In this document: piece after piece, positions 30,501 through 37,862 of the stretch
Position numbering within the stretch: the stretch's first letter is position 1
Layout: each line of letters begins with the position of its first letter
Source of the DNA: a virus
Virus record (IMG/VR): IMGVR_UViG_3300032087_000806
Location: 1-43,884 of that record
Length of the DNA stretch: 43,884 nucleotides
Strand: one strand, 5' to 3'
Translations under genes and position numbers: made by a program
The notes under the pieces: generated by a model
The model's database searches: none
Told to the model about the DNA's origin: nothing
Seen by the model: only the letters and a program-made list of their open reading frames with translations

Positions 30501-32309
30501 GACCAAGGTATTGAGTTAAAAGATATTCCTACTAAACAGGGTGTGCCTGCAGATTATCATCAAAGAGTTCAAGAATTATTATCAGGAACTTACAACATAT
30601 ATGAAGGTACATTTGATGAGTTTAGAAGTAATGAGTTTACTAAAGATAAAAAAACTATAGGAAAATGGTGGGATGATACATTAGAGAAATACAAGATTAT
30701 GCAAGATAGATTTGTAACACCTGAACTAGGACCTGCAAACCCAACTAACTTTAAAGATTTAAGTGCAATGTATTTAATGCAGTTTAGTAAAGATTTAGGT
30801 GATGGATTTATACAAGACTTATACAATCAAACAAATATAGATAGAACATATGCATTAGAAATGGAAGAAATAACTTCTCATTTAAGAAAAGGAAGTGGAC
30901 TAGCAGATGTTGCACACATGTTTAACATACCATTAACACCACAATTAGGTTCAGGTATTGGTAAAGACTTAACAATACGTGGTCCTGTAGGTTGGCAAAT
31001 AGTACAACCTAGAGGTGAAGCAATACCAATGGGTCCACCTAAAGGTCCAAGTGACTTAGTGTTACGTGGTAAATTCTCTATGCTATATGATGATAGTAAA
31101 CCTGCATTAGTTAAAGGTGCTAACTTTGGTGAAGGTGACCCATTTAGAAATGCATTTAAAGCACCACCATTTAAAAGAGTTAAACAACCAAGAGACTTTA
31201 CTGTGTTAAAAAATATAGTAGATGCATCTAAAAATGTTAGATACAGTAAAGCTAAGTATCAATATAATTTTGGTAGAGGTAAAGAACTTACGTTTTATAC
31301 AGGTGCGGGACCGCAATCATCTATAGTTCCTTATGAAAAAGTAAGTCCATTTAAAAGATATTTTAGAAATTTAAGAACACTTACAGAGTTACCATACTTC
31401 TATAACAAGCATGCAGGTAAAGGTGGTCCGAGAGTATATGTTGGTTATTACCAAAGCCAACCTGTATATGCATCAGATACAGACCCTAGAGTTATTAAGC
31501 AACCAAAGATGAAAGCAGGATTTATTCCTACAAAGCCGGGAGTTACATTGAACGCAGCAGAGTTTGAAGATTGGTATAGAACTACTAAATCAGAATACTT
31601 GAAACAAAACCTAGTGTATAAACCTGTACGTGCTTATGGCAAACTTAACGCAGCAGCTTTTGGTGCTGATATGCTATATGCAGTAAATGCTTATAATAAA
31701 GATACTGCAGGTATGACTTATGATGAATTTATAGAACATGCATATACACAACCCGGACAAGAAATGATACACAAGATTTTTTATCCTATACAAAAAATTA
31801 TGGAAGCACCATTTAAAGCACGTGAAGATATACAGAATAAAAGATTAAAACTAGAACAAGATTTAAAAAATGGCGTTATAAATCAAGCTACATACAATAC
31901 TAAAAGTGCTGCATACAATACATTAGAGGAACAATACACAAGTGGTGTAAATATAGTTACAACTGTTGGTAGATTGTTTGAAGGTTTTATGGAAGGTGGT
32001 CCTCGTAATATAGGTAGACAAGCAGAAGAAGCTAGACAGCAATCAGAACTTATAGCAAAAAATTATAAAGCAGGTTCAGAAGAAGAATGGTTAGCAAATA
32101 TACAAAATAGATACACAGACCTAGCAAAGACTAAACATTTAACTTATAATTATGGAGACGATTATTATAGTCGTGGTAGAAGATTTATTAATAAACAAAT
32201 GAGAAAAATGAAAATGTTTAATGTAGATAAGAATGATAGATTTAATGACCCTGAATATATATTAGAAAAACCACAAGACATATACGAAATACCGGGAGGT
32301 CTTAAATGA
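24558..32309 (+). CDS. Giant protein, 2583 residues, unknown function
   Basis: At 7.75 kb this one gene takes 18 percent of the genome. It starts in a TAATG overlap with the lysozyme-like gene and ends in an ATGA overlap with the next gene. Most of the protein is Lys/Glu-rich alternating helices without clear repeats. The C-terminal 500 residues change character to Pro/Gly- and Arg/Lys-rich (RGPVGWQIVQPRGEAIPMGP, basic PPFKRVKQPRD) and end in helices. I looked for single-subunit RNA polymerase motifs: a lone DVTGR near residue 138 and DRDGVD near 1160 do not form the required series. Ejected internal protein is my best guess. Confidence 0.7.
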   Translation: MNEKELRDILEKFFNHTLGVSYKNPMMVYDTNSLLSVVGKTVGIPNAQLKTLKLIIEKAQKTGRINDKLVKGLYKSIVETGGDLQLSALILDKSKPTAERLSKILELVYAPSYKGLHRNMVTNGPATNYDLNQTLQDLDVTGRTRRMPDGPTGFVPAYTNLLAAIAAIEKGFIAAVPYRKVTNKIGDKVILNESQSDLFIKSAEAAADFYDIKKVNPKGEVDKFEMTLDRYNDITRILEVVLADAELIKKYAWQDLLDPEVLAKLNNELQDEINKKKAEVKNKPVLDAKGQGMINALKEWKATQPDSWFGNNPIIINSGQMGVEEAALERHNRSGLNTGGAAPAGFIANPVSNPKIFPQKGKEYNLEPLYNITDETDGIKPSKVDDNIDSAKVYEYIMANASDDFKNHINKLAAMGFDDVALKLAESFIYAKPRFKEEGFDRGWSVKKGKQAEFALAKQINVDAADLNVIIINSKNPDEVSLKTAMYSLYGEYKLPANLLGFYAGNQDYVIKSYAPASLDWRDVADELRRKSTLKRPDTYWEAAAKSKIKQIARTVSDRDLFVNTYTLEGQDAKKNTYVIDLQNFKHNTLAGALEEFQAELLGKGMVLQNINGQLTIVDKNTGASQLFDTDKSGYKIHVTGDTSVIGGYYKDLTDRIVQALVSPEAYYEQLAKPQIMKENMKGGSVQADYTKSPVALNEYSVVNNEPMEKVMTKQGADGNFVPDYNNPNVVSQVDLIRDGKQKGFLIREADLLKKLNVPTIKEAIKVLETNPELRLTNFDQGQETKVKISNWEKLEAYKFGKTERMKDGNYKLVTPNQDFIDKFTDLVGNPTATFKKSKKLNPETGLWETGNEKIYLSEGQIEYLINQSKTRYDKFKNKIDPKPFWLLEVGETVSPAAKKAEAINEALRAIEQSQLQYARYWSYGQDPKAITRIGKNNYPATVENNFLVKGPLEPLFVDLYQFLTSYEFGPRDLSVERLMANLSSDVFMSESLQEIVNALLADEVGLTNAVKPIDAKQLEIAKKNNFLGKLTMFYKLLGHHNAVLNAITLNIAQELASRGYDMQGSMEQVQQFMEEITSLDDLKNNKKLEQIMNQTLGRHQEVLANKIYETINSLHMAEIEMLTKYPDIKNAYNQLRAIDKIEGEFMPPLPPDVDPEVLQGAIMDRDGVDPRFQNKKPTDNMNLFNAMMDSFQGITGADAADLLEFYEGLQESFEQWSEEVVKYGRNRDKYKWIKDFSTIVNQIEGAFTEAESQGRNPRQLLAQEEDFILAKLTELEKHLDKPDAKVFEKSVRPVLEQVMPEDRVKSVKAITEFYPNVIKEVLKQKEIHENLGIFTDNAVDGFAALQRIIYDWSGFYLGENYLRIDNLFGAEDSVNYMGNEIENYSDELYKSRMITEEFASSLLPHIFKDGLENFFASSPTALQALMMNDTNVNPAVQDKFIKAFVDEYGAIVINNEAMINSMQTVLPLLAQSSFVDNGSLKLLIDEVYKLTDKGKPPTVDFDDTKSLREYITEVSDQLLSGSQIEGVEAMDIVKTLEKVFPPNDFPELYRVMTDDPFALNYMMFVLETNLKRLAVRPENIEKVFNVEVSKLGIDEEFNWQEFKNKIAKGNVFKLLTGTGETFDIQPERVNEIKNVSKKRLSDMVFEYNKLMSGTGVQFKLVSNIPDKWDMKAQQGKNFNPFVVAPSKGADAFYHIQLVLQDPTKSFADVMSKEVAMAITHLLQVEQPTNFVNNTGLGGNYSNSLLRNGFLNSYLYADTLGEEIGMEALMKELELEIESTKVLFEKIKKDTLKNAAPEDVKKLEITFDYLESGLDEAYKLANARAITYGRQFVAEKGTKTFYGLDDAGAFPLAKLKIPKEFILGGATNVTNSTLFTTFIAPILLRNKSLDIEDMKQIQDVLSKKGVNFEIAQYVDVLLDLTEPKLGRKTLDNGLQLADELYNTIFFDKENGFMKPAEVTSKEFKILQNIDKEYFLYLKHKFDQGIELKDIPTKQGVPADYHQRVQELLSGTYNIYEGTFDEFRSNEFTKDKKTIGKWWDDTLEKYKIMQDRFVTPELGPANPTNFKDLSAMYLMQFSKDLGDGFIQDLYNQTNIDRTYALEMEEITSHLRKGSGLADVAHMFNIPLTPQLGSGIGKDLTIRGPVGWQIVQPRGEAIPMGPPKGPSDLVLRGKFSMLYDDSKPALVKGANFGEGDPFRNAFKAPPFKRVKQPRDFTVLKNIVDASKNVRYSKAKYQYNFGRGKELTFYTGAGPQSSIVPYEKVSPFKRYFRNLRTLTELPYFYNKHAGKGGPRVYVGYYQSQPVYASDTDPRVIKQPKMKAGFIPTKPGVTLNAAEFEDWYRTTKSEYLKQNLVYKPVRAYGKLNAAAFGADMLYAVNAYNKDTAGMTYDEFIEHAYTQPGQEMIHKIFYPIQKIMEAPFKAREDIQNKRLKLEQDLKNGVINQATYNTKSAAYNTLEEQYTSGVNIVTTVGRLFEGFMEGGPRNIGRQAEEARQQSELIAKNYKAGSEEEWLANIQNRYTDLAKTKHLTYNYGDDYYSRGRRFINKQMRKMKMFNVDKNDRFNDPEYILEKPQDIYEIPGGLK

Positions 32310-33592
32310 CTCAACCATTAATAGATGGAACAACAGGAGTACCAAATAGTGACCCTAATATAGGTAAATCAGGTTATCATCCTGTATTAAGTAAAGTACC
32401 TAGCAATGCTGATAGTATCTTATACAAGAAAGGTAATACGTACTACATAGTATTTACGCAACAAATTGCAGGAGAAACAGTATCTGCTTTCTTTGAATAC
32501 ACAGACCCTAATGGTCCTAGCTTAGGTACAGAAGTTCAGCTACAAGACAATACAGGTGCTTTTGTACAAACATTAAAGATTTATGATGGCTCTGCATTGT
32601 CAGATACTTTTATTGCTGAATCAATTAATTTAGGTAAGATGAATCAATTACCTCCTTCTTATTTAAATCAAAGAGGTTTTGACCCATTTGACTTAATGAA
32701 TATACAAGCAGAAAAGTTTATGGAAAAATGGAAAGATTATTTAACAGAAGAATATGATGCAGTATTAGATATAGTATTTCAATCTGCAATACAAGGTATA
32801 GAAATAAATAGACAATCTATACAAGATGCACTACCTATAGGTACAGAATTTAACTTTAGATTAATAGATTATACTAATGCAAAACTTACAGGACCGGGTG
32901 CTATGGCAGCTTGGGAACAATCACAAAAAGAAGTATTAGATACTGTACTAGCAGATTATGCAGGTAACTTTGAGTTTGAAAATCCTGATGTATATGAAAA
33001 CCTAAGAGCTTTATGGACAGAAGGTAATGTGCAGAATGAAGCAGTATTAAGAAACATTGTAGAAAAAATGTTTATGGATAAAGAGTTAGGTTCAGACTTT
33101 GATGAATACTTTGACAGTATAAAAGGCACTATATATGGTGTTAATAACCCTCTTACTTTAGAAGTTACTAAGAATAGAGCACTTGTTTCTGATGATATAG
33201 ACAACTTAATAGGTGGTAGAGCAGCAGAACAAATTAAAAATGATAAAAAGAAAATGCAAGCATGGCAATCTATGTATGATACAGAAGAAGGTAAAGCTAA
33301 AGTAAAAGATGAATTACAAGCTATATGGGATGCAGGTGCACCTGATGCATTAAAAGGTAGTAATGCTTACACACAGTTCTTGTACTTTAATGAAGCTATG
33401 ATAACTAACCAAGGTAGAAACACTTCTATAACGCATGAAGATTTTGATGCTTATAAGTATTTAAATTATGGAGAAATGCTAGAAAAATCTAGAGGTGACG
33501 GTATGAGAGATGGTAATCAGTATACTAAGAATATAGTTAATGGATTACTAAGTAGTAAATTAGGTGACCCTAAGTTTGAGGAGAAGTTTTAA
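32306..33592 (+). CDS. Structural-region protein of unknown function, 428 residues
   Basis: This protein has a beta-rich N-terminus (YYIVFTQQIAGETVSAFFEY, EVQLQDNTGAFVQTLKIY) followed by a helical acidic body (NIQAEKFMEKWKDYLTEEYD, NEAVLRNIVEKMF) and a C-terminal region ending KLGDPKFEEKF. No catalytic motif seen. Both ends overlap neighbours by 1-4 bases, tying it to the structural operon. A virion role is inferred from position. Confidence 0.68.
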   Translation: MTQPLIDGTTGVPNSDPNIGKSGYHPVLSKVPSNADSILYKKGNTYYIVFTQQIAGETVSAFFEYTDPNGPSLGTEVQLQDNTGAFVQTLKIYDGSALSDTFIAESINLGKMNQLPPSYLNQRGFDPFDLMNIQAEKFMEKWKDYLTEEYDAVLDIVFQSAIQGIEINRQSIQDALPIGTEFNFRLIDYTNAKLTGPGAMAAWEQSQKEVLDTVLADYAGNFEFENPDVYENLRALWTEGNVQNEAVLRNIVEKMFMDKELGSDFDEYFDSIKGTIYGVNNPLTLEVTKNRALVSDDIDNLIGGRAAEQIKNDKKKMQAWQSMYDTEEGKAKVKDELQAIWDAGAPDALKGSNAYTQFLYFNEAMITNQGRNTSITHEDFDAYKYLNYGEMLEKSRGDGMRDGNQYTKNIVNGLLSSKLGDPKFEEKF

Positions 33593-34683
33593 TGGCAGGT
33601 CCTATAACAAATAAAATAGTTGATAGTGCATTCATATACAAAGATGTACCCGGCAGTAAATATAATACTGTAGTTTATTTAGTTGATGGTAATGGTAATT
33701 TAAGAACAGCAGGTAGTAATGAAGAATATAATTCATTAGTTGATGAAGGGTATTCTGCTATATCTAAGGGTGAATACAACAGAGTAACTACACGTACAGA
33801 TGATACAGGAACTAAAATATCAACAGTAGACGAATACCTAGCTAACAATCCACAACTTAAAGGACGTAGTGGTGCTAGAGAATTAGTAGAAGTATTTATA
33901 AATGAATGGATTAAAACAGGTTCAGCAGATTTAGCGGAAGATGCAATGTACAATAGTCTATTTTTAGAACAAGCATTTCCGGGAATTAAAGATGACCAAG
34001 GTGTTGCTATATATACAATATCTCAGTATGTATCAACAGAAAGAAACTATAACGTGGCATTATCAGAAAAAGGTTTAAATCCTTTCTTGCCTTTTTTACA
34101 ACAAAAGAAAGCAGACTTGTTTAAAAACCAAGTAGACCCACAAGAGTTCTCATCAAGGTTAGAGGAGATAAGGTCTAATGTATTAGATAATCCTAATAAA
34201 GAAATAGTACTTGAACAATATAATCAATTCTTTGCTGACCAAGGCAGAACTGTAGAGATGACAGATGAAGCATTATTCTTACTAGCCATTGCACCTGACG
34301 TTGATTCATTATTGTTAGATGAAAGATTTAAGATAGCAGACATAGGTGTAGAAGCAGCGTTACAAGGATTTAATATATCAAAAGGTATTGCCTTAGATTT
34401 ATTTGAAAGAGGATATGGTGTTGCAGAAGCCTCACAAACATTTGGTAGTGCAGCAAATATATTAAGACGTGTAGCCTTACAACAAGCAAGAGCACAAGGC
34501 TCAGCTATAAGCGAAGATGAAATGTTAGGTATTGATGATTACTTATCAGCATTTGTAGATTTAGATGCAGATGCTTTAACAACTTTTACTAGAATAACAA
34601 GTGCAGCTGCTACAGCAGAGTCTGTAAACATAGGTGCAGCTACTACAGAAACAGGACAAGTAGTTGGACTTGTTGAAGATTAG
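33592..34683 (+). CDS. Structural-region protein of unknown function, 363 residues
   Basis: It begins in a TAATG overlap. The N-terminal 80 residues are beta-rich (NTVVYLVDGNGNLRTAGSNE), the middle is helical, and the C-terminus is Ala/Thr-rich with few charges (TFTRITSAAATAESVNIGAA). A leftward frame on the opposite strand has no support. It is the last gene before the capsid promoter, whose -35 falls inside its final codons. Function unknown; virion protein by context. Confidence 0.68.
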   Translation: MAGPITNKIVDSAFIYKDVPGSKYNTVVYLVDGNGNLRTAGSNEEYNSLVDEGYSAISKGEYNRVTTRTDDTGTKISTVDEYLANNPQLKGRSGARELVEVFINEWIKTGSADLAEDAMYNSLFLEQAFPGIKDDQGVAIYTISQYVSTERNYNVALSEKGLNPFLPFLQQKKADLFKNQVDPQEFSSRLEEIRSNVLDNPNKEIVLEQYNQFFADQGRTVEMTDEALFLLAIAPDVDSLLLDERFKIADIGVEAALQGFNISKGIALDLFERGYGVAEASQTFGSAANILRRVALQQARAQGSAISEDEMLGIDDYLSAFVDLDADALTTFTRITSAAATAESVNIGAATTETGQVVGLVED

Positions 34684-34692
34684 TGTTATACT
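34664..34692 (+). promoter_or_regulatory. Promoter for the scaffold/capsid genes
   Basis: TTGGAC (34664-34669) and TATACT (34687-34692) are separated by 17 bases, the ideal spacing, and overlap the stop of the preceding gene. Transcription would begin near 34699, giving a leader of about 164 bases. A dedicated promoter fits the high demand for capsid protein. The -35 matches only the first three consensus bases. Confidence 0.55.
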
Positions 34693-34698
34693 AGATTA

Positions 34699-34862
34699 AC
34701 TGCGTTGCGTGGTCCGCTGAAAATAGACCTGCAATCTATCCGATAGGATATCCTACGTGTCCTATTGTGTATTTAATTCGTAGTGTCTAAAAACAAAACC
34801 CCAATCATTTAACCTAGCGTTTGATTGTGTAATGGTTTATAGCTAGAGATAACGGAGAAAAA
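34699..34862 (+). other. Structured leader before the scaffold gene
   Basis: This gene-free stretch contains GGTC/GACC (34711-34714 with 34726-34729), the 12-bp palindrome TAGGATATCCTA (34744-34755), GATAGGA/TCCTATT (34742-34748 with 34760-34766), CTACG/CGTAG (34753-34757 with 34779-34783), CAATCA/TGATTG (34802-34807 with 34822-34827) and CTAGC/GCTAG (34814-34818 with 34842-34846). The last two cross and so exclude each other or form a pseudoknot. The ribosome site GGAG follows freely at 34854-34857. Confidence 0.5.
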
Positions 34863-35324
34863 ATGGAATATACAGATATAGACAATGAGGAAAATAGTCC
34901 GAAGGGTCTTAGAGAACAATTGAAAAAAGAACAAGCAAGACGCAAAGAAGCTGAGTCACAACTTGTTGGTCTTACTCTTAGTGAAATGGGATTAAACGCC
35001 AATGAGGGACTAGGTAAAGCTGTAACAAAACTTTACGATGGTCCTGTTGATAAAGATTCAATTAGCAAATTTGTTGCAGATGAGTTTAACTACGTGTCAA
35101 ACCAAAGTGTGAGTGAAACACCTGTTGAACAACCTGCAAGTAAAGTAGAGCAAGTAATAGCGTCTGAGCAAAGAGTTCAACAATTAGGTACTGTTAGCAA
35201 TCCAAATGAATCTCAGGACATCATGGAACAACTCAATGATGTCATCACGAAAGGTAGCGTTAGAGATGCTATACGTGCAAAAGTTTCATTGATTGACCAA
35301 ATTAATGAGAGAGAAAAAAAATAA
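34863..35324 (+). CDS. Capsid scaffolding protein (probable)
   Basis: This is a 153-residue acidic, coiled-coil-rich protein (GLREQLKKEQARRKEAESQL at the N-terminus) with a disordered middle (VSETPVEQPASKVEQV) and a basic helical C-terminus (SVRDAIRAKVSLIDQINERE). This layout, helical with a basic tail that docks on capsid protein, and its place 28 bases before the major capsid gene are typical of scaffolds. GGAG precedes the ATG by 5 bases. Confidence 0.78.
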   Translation: MEYTDIDNEENSPKGLREQLKKEQARRKEAESQLVGLTLSEMGLNANEGLGKAVTKLYDGPVDKDSISKFVADEFNYVSNQSVSETPVEQPASKVEQVIASEQRVQQLGTVSNPNESQDIMEQLNDVITKGSVRDAIRAKVSLIDQINEREKK

Positions 35325-35352
35325 GTATAAGATAACTAACTAGGAGAAAATA

Positions 35353-36450
35353 ATGGCAGCATTAGGTTCAGCTAACCCGATTTACAGTAAGTTTATTAAT
35401 AACTTTCATGGTGAATTATTTCGTGTTGGCGGTCAAAGAACACCTTTTACAGCTGCTGTAGGCGGAATGACCGGTGGTGGTAAAGTCATTCAATCCACAT
35501 TCTTTCAGTTTCAAACTGCTGACTCTGCAACTGTATCAGGTGCAGCTGACGTAGGAACTGAAGGTGGAGCACCTACAGAGTATCTTGGTAGAGACAGAGT
35601 TGCATATAATCAGGTAACTCAAATCTTCCATAAAGGTGTCAAAATGTCATATACTGCTCTAGCTACATACAATCAACAGAATGTATTTAATCTTAGCAAT
35701 GCCTCATATAACGAATCAGATGGAGACGGAACAACATCCGCATCAAGTAGACTAGCTCTATTCGGTGGCAATCCAATAACTGATGAGTTTGCTGAGCAAA
35801 TGGAATTAGCACTTGATAAAATTGCTAAAGAAGTTGAGTACTTTGCTATTAACGGTACATACAACGATGGTACAGCAGCTGACTTTGCAGGTACTGACGA
35901 CAGACAATTTAGAGGTTTAGATGCACACCTCGCACTAACAGGCGGAAACATCTATTACAATACTGATGATGAAACATCAGTCGGAACAGACCAAAAGATT
36001 CATTGGGACGGTATCGCAGGAGCATTGAAAGTCATGTATGACTCATCTGCACCTATGAAACAACCTGTGCTTTTGGTATCATCTGCTAACTTATTAGAGC
36101 TTAACAAGCAATTGGCAAGCCCTACAGTTTCAGGTGCATTAACAGGTACTATTCTTCCAAGAGATAGAAACGTTGGTGGTATTGATGTGGATACAATTAT
36201 CACACCATTTGGTTCTATCGGAATGATGGTTCTTGATAGCAATGTCCTTGGTAATACAGCAGCCTACATTGTAGACTTAGCATACGTATCACCTGTCTTT
36301 ACAAACATTCCGGGTAAAGGAACTGTTTTTGTAAGAGACATTGACCAATCAGATAATGCAAGAGTAGCTAAAGCTATCTACATGGAAATGGGATTTGACT
36401 TCGGTCCTCCACAATACCACTTGAAGATTAGCGACATAGCAGCTCCCTAA
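35353..36450 (+). CDS. Major capsid protein (HK97-type fold)
   Basis: This is a 365-residue protein with the segment FRVGGQRTPFTAAVGGMTGG near the N-terminus, then FQFQTADSATV, EGGAPTEYLGRDRVAYNQVT and a C-terminal domain (PVLLVSSANLLELNKQL, DTIITPFGSIGMMVLD). The pattern resembles the SU10/DUF5309 branch of HK97-fold capsid proteins; that assignment is from memory of the family and not certain. Codon choice here is less AT-biased than in the surrounding genes (more C in third positions), as expected for the most expressed gene. A clear AGGAGA ribosome site precedes it, and a stable hairpin follows. Confidence 0.88.
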   Translation: MAALGSANPIYSKFINNFHGELFRVGGQRTPFTAAVGGMTGGGKVIQSTFFQFQTADSATVSGAADVGTEGGAPTEYLGRDRVAYNQVTQIFHKGVKMSYTALATYNQQNVFNLSNASYNESDGDGTTSASSRLALFGGNPITDEFAEQMELALDKIAKEVEYFAINGTYNDGTAADFAGTDDRQFRGLDAHLALTGGNIYYNTDDETSVGTDQKIHWDGIAGALKVMYDSSAPMKQPVLLVSSANLLELNKQLASPTVSGALTGTILPRDRNVGGIDVDTIITPFGSIGMMVLDSNVLGNTAAYIVDLAYVSPVFTNIPGKGTVFVRDIDQSDNARVAKAIYMEMGFDFGPPQYHLKISDIAAP

Positions 36451-36464
36451 TTAAATAATAATTG

Positions 36465-36503
36465 CAAGATGTAGGGTGGAAATCCACCTCCACCCTCATC
36501 TTG
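36465..36503 (+). other. Stable hairpin after the major capsid gene
   Basis: CAAGATG-t-AGGGTGG pairs with CCACCCT-CATCTTG, 14 bp with one bulge and a 10-base loop. The inner arm can instead pair locally (GGTGG-aaat-CCACC). No T-run follows. It is best read as a message-stabilising or RNA-processing hairpin, or a partial terminator lowering expression after the capsid gene. Confidence 0.65.
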
Positions 36504-36521
36504 TGCTATAGTAAGGTAGAT

Positions 36522-36857
36522 ATGAAAACAAAAGTAAAAAGCTGTTTAATAGACGTTTCAGAAGACGCAAGTAATTCCGTAAAAGTAAACACAGATGGTT
36601 TACTTCTAGCTGCAATAGTATGTCCTGCTACAGTTACAGGTACACAATTAACATTTGACTTTAGTGTTGATGGTACTAATTGGTATGACGTAGTAGAAAC
36701 AGATGGTACTGCAGTAACATACAACATTACAGCAGGAGATGTAGTTAGAATAGACCCAAGTGGTTGGGCTTTTGCATCATCAGGTTTTATTAGAATTACT
36801 TCTAATGGAACAGAAGCAGCAGATAGAACATTTAAATTAGTATTTAGAAGTAGCTAG
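36522..36857 (+). CDS. Small beta-rich structural protein (possible capsid decoration)
   Basis: This is a 111-residue product from the ATG at 36522, preceded by AAGG; a frame opening upstream at 36462 runs through the hairpin and is not used. The sequence is beta-rich and Thr/Val-rich (LLAAIVCPATVTGTQLTFDF, SGFIRITSNGTEAADRTFKL), like small head-decoration or adaptor beta-sandwich proteins. It follows the capsid gene, the common place for decoration proteins. Confidence 0.7.
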   Translation: MKTKVKSCLIDVSEDASNSVKVNTDGLLLAAIVCPATVTGTQLTFDFSVDGTNWYDVVETDGTAVTYNITAGDVVRIDPSGWAFASSGFIRITSNGTEAADRTFKLVFRSS

Positions 36858-36864
36858 GTAAACA

Positions 36865-37860
36865 ATGAGTACTACCATTGGTGACCTCGTAGATAGAGTT
36901 TATAGAGAATATCTTGAAACACCTGATAACTTAATTAGTTATACATATCTTGATACAGCTATAACAGATACAACTTCAACTTCCGTATCTTTTGACGGGA
37001 ACTTATTATCTATAGAAGAAGAAGATTTATTAGACGCAGGTACTGTTATTGAAATAGGAAAAGAACTAATGTACTGTAAGTCAATTGATACTGTTGAGAA
37101 CACAGTTACAGTAGAAAGAGGAGTAAGAGGAACAACAGCAACTACACATGCTATAGGAGATTTAATTAAAATTAAACCTTTCTTTACAAGACAAGCTGTA
37201 TACGATGCAGTAAAAGACCAAATAGAAACTTTGTATCCCACAATATTTGCTACTGAAACAAAAGAACTTACATCAGTATCAGGTTTTCTAGTATTAGATT
37301 CAGTAAATAATGACAACTACTTAGTTGCACCACTCTCAGCTATTAGCCAATATGTAGCATTTGCTAACAATGCAGATGAAACAGGTAGCCAATACAGAGG
37401 AGTATCAGTTGAATTAATTGATTTACCTAATGGATTTACATGGACAGATAGTGATGGTACTAATACTGTAACTCATACTGAAGGTCCATTAGTTGTAAAA
37501 GGCGTACAGTTTTATGGAGTAGACGCAGGTAAATCTGTGTTTGTTACTTTTAAGAAAAAGTTTAAAGGAGTAACAGATGAAGATACTACATTAAGTTCTA
37601 TAGGATTAGAAGCAGAGTATGAGCCAATAATAATGGCAGGTGTTGCTGCACAAGTTATATCAGCTAGAGATATACCTAGTGCAACTGCATCATACATTAC
37701 TGAACAAATGGCAGTACAAAGTTTTCCTGTAAACTCTGCTAACAGTATTAGAAACTCTTTACTACAGTACAAAGAATTATTAATACAACAAGCTAGAAAA
37801 GATTTAAGAGCTAGATACCCTGAGCCTGTAACTATAAACAGTATTGTATATCCGGGGTAG
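36865..37860 (+). CDS. Head-tail connector or tail adaptor (probable)
   Basis: This is a 331-residue protein with a helical N-terminus (STTIGDLVDRVYREYLETP), a beta-rich core that includes a hallmark GTVIEIGKELMYCKSIDTVE and TVERGVRGTTATTHAIGD pattern, and a helical C-terminus. The VERGVRGTTATTHA phrase is frequent in phage baseplate and adaptor proteins. Position between capsid/decoration genes and the tail protein supports an adaptor role. The exact family is not certain. Confidence 0.65.
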   Translation: MSTTIGDLVDRVYREYLETPDNLISYTYLDTAITDTTSTSVSFDGNLLSIEEEDLLDAGTVIEIGKELMYCKSIDTVENTVTVERGVRGTTATTHAIGDLIKIKPFFTRQAVYDAVKDQIETLYPTIFATETKELTSVSGFLVLDSVNNDNYLVAPLSAISQYVAFANNADETGSQYRGVSVELIDLPNGFTWTDSDGTNTVTHTEGPLVVKGVQFYGVDAGKSVFVTFKKKFKGVTDEDTTLSSIGLEAEYEPIIMAGVAAQVISARDIPSATASYITEQMAVQSFPVNSANSIRNSLLQYKELLIQQARKDLRARYPEPVTINSIVYPG

Positions 37861-37862
37861 TA

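Noticed and set aside
24558-32309. Virion RNA polymerase of the N4 or crAss-like type in the 2583-residue protein
   Set aside because: A DVTGR near residue 138 and a DRDGVD near 1160 are isolated. The remaining polymerase motifs (R-x3-K-x6-7-YG, the catalytic Asp series, DxDGD) are not found in order.
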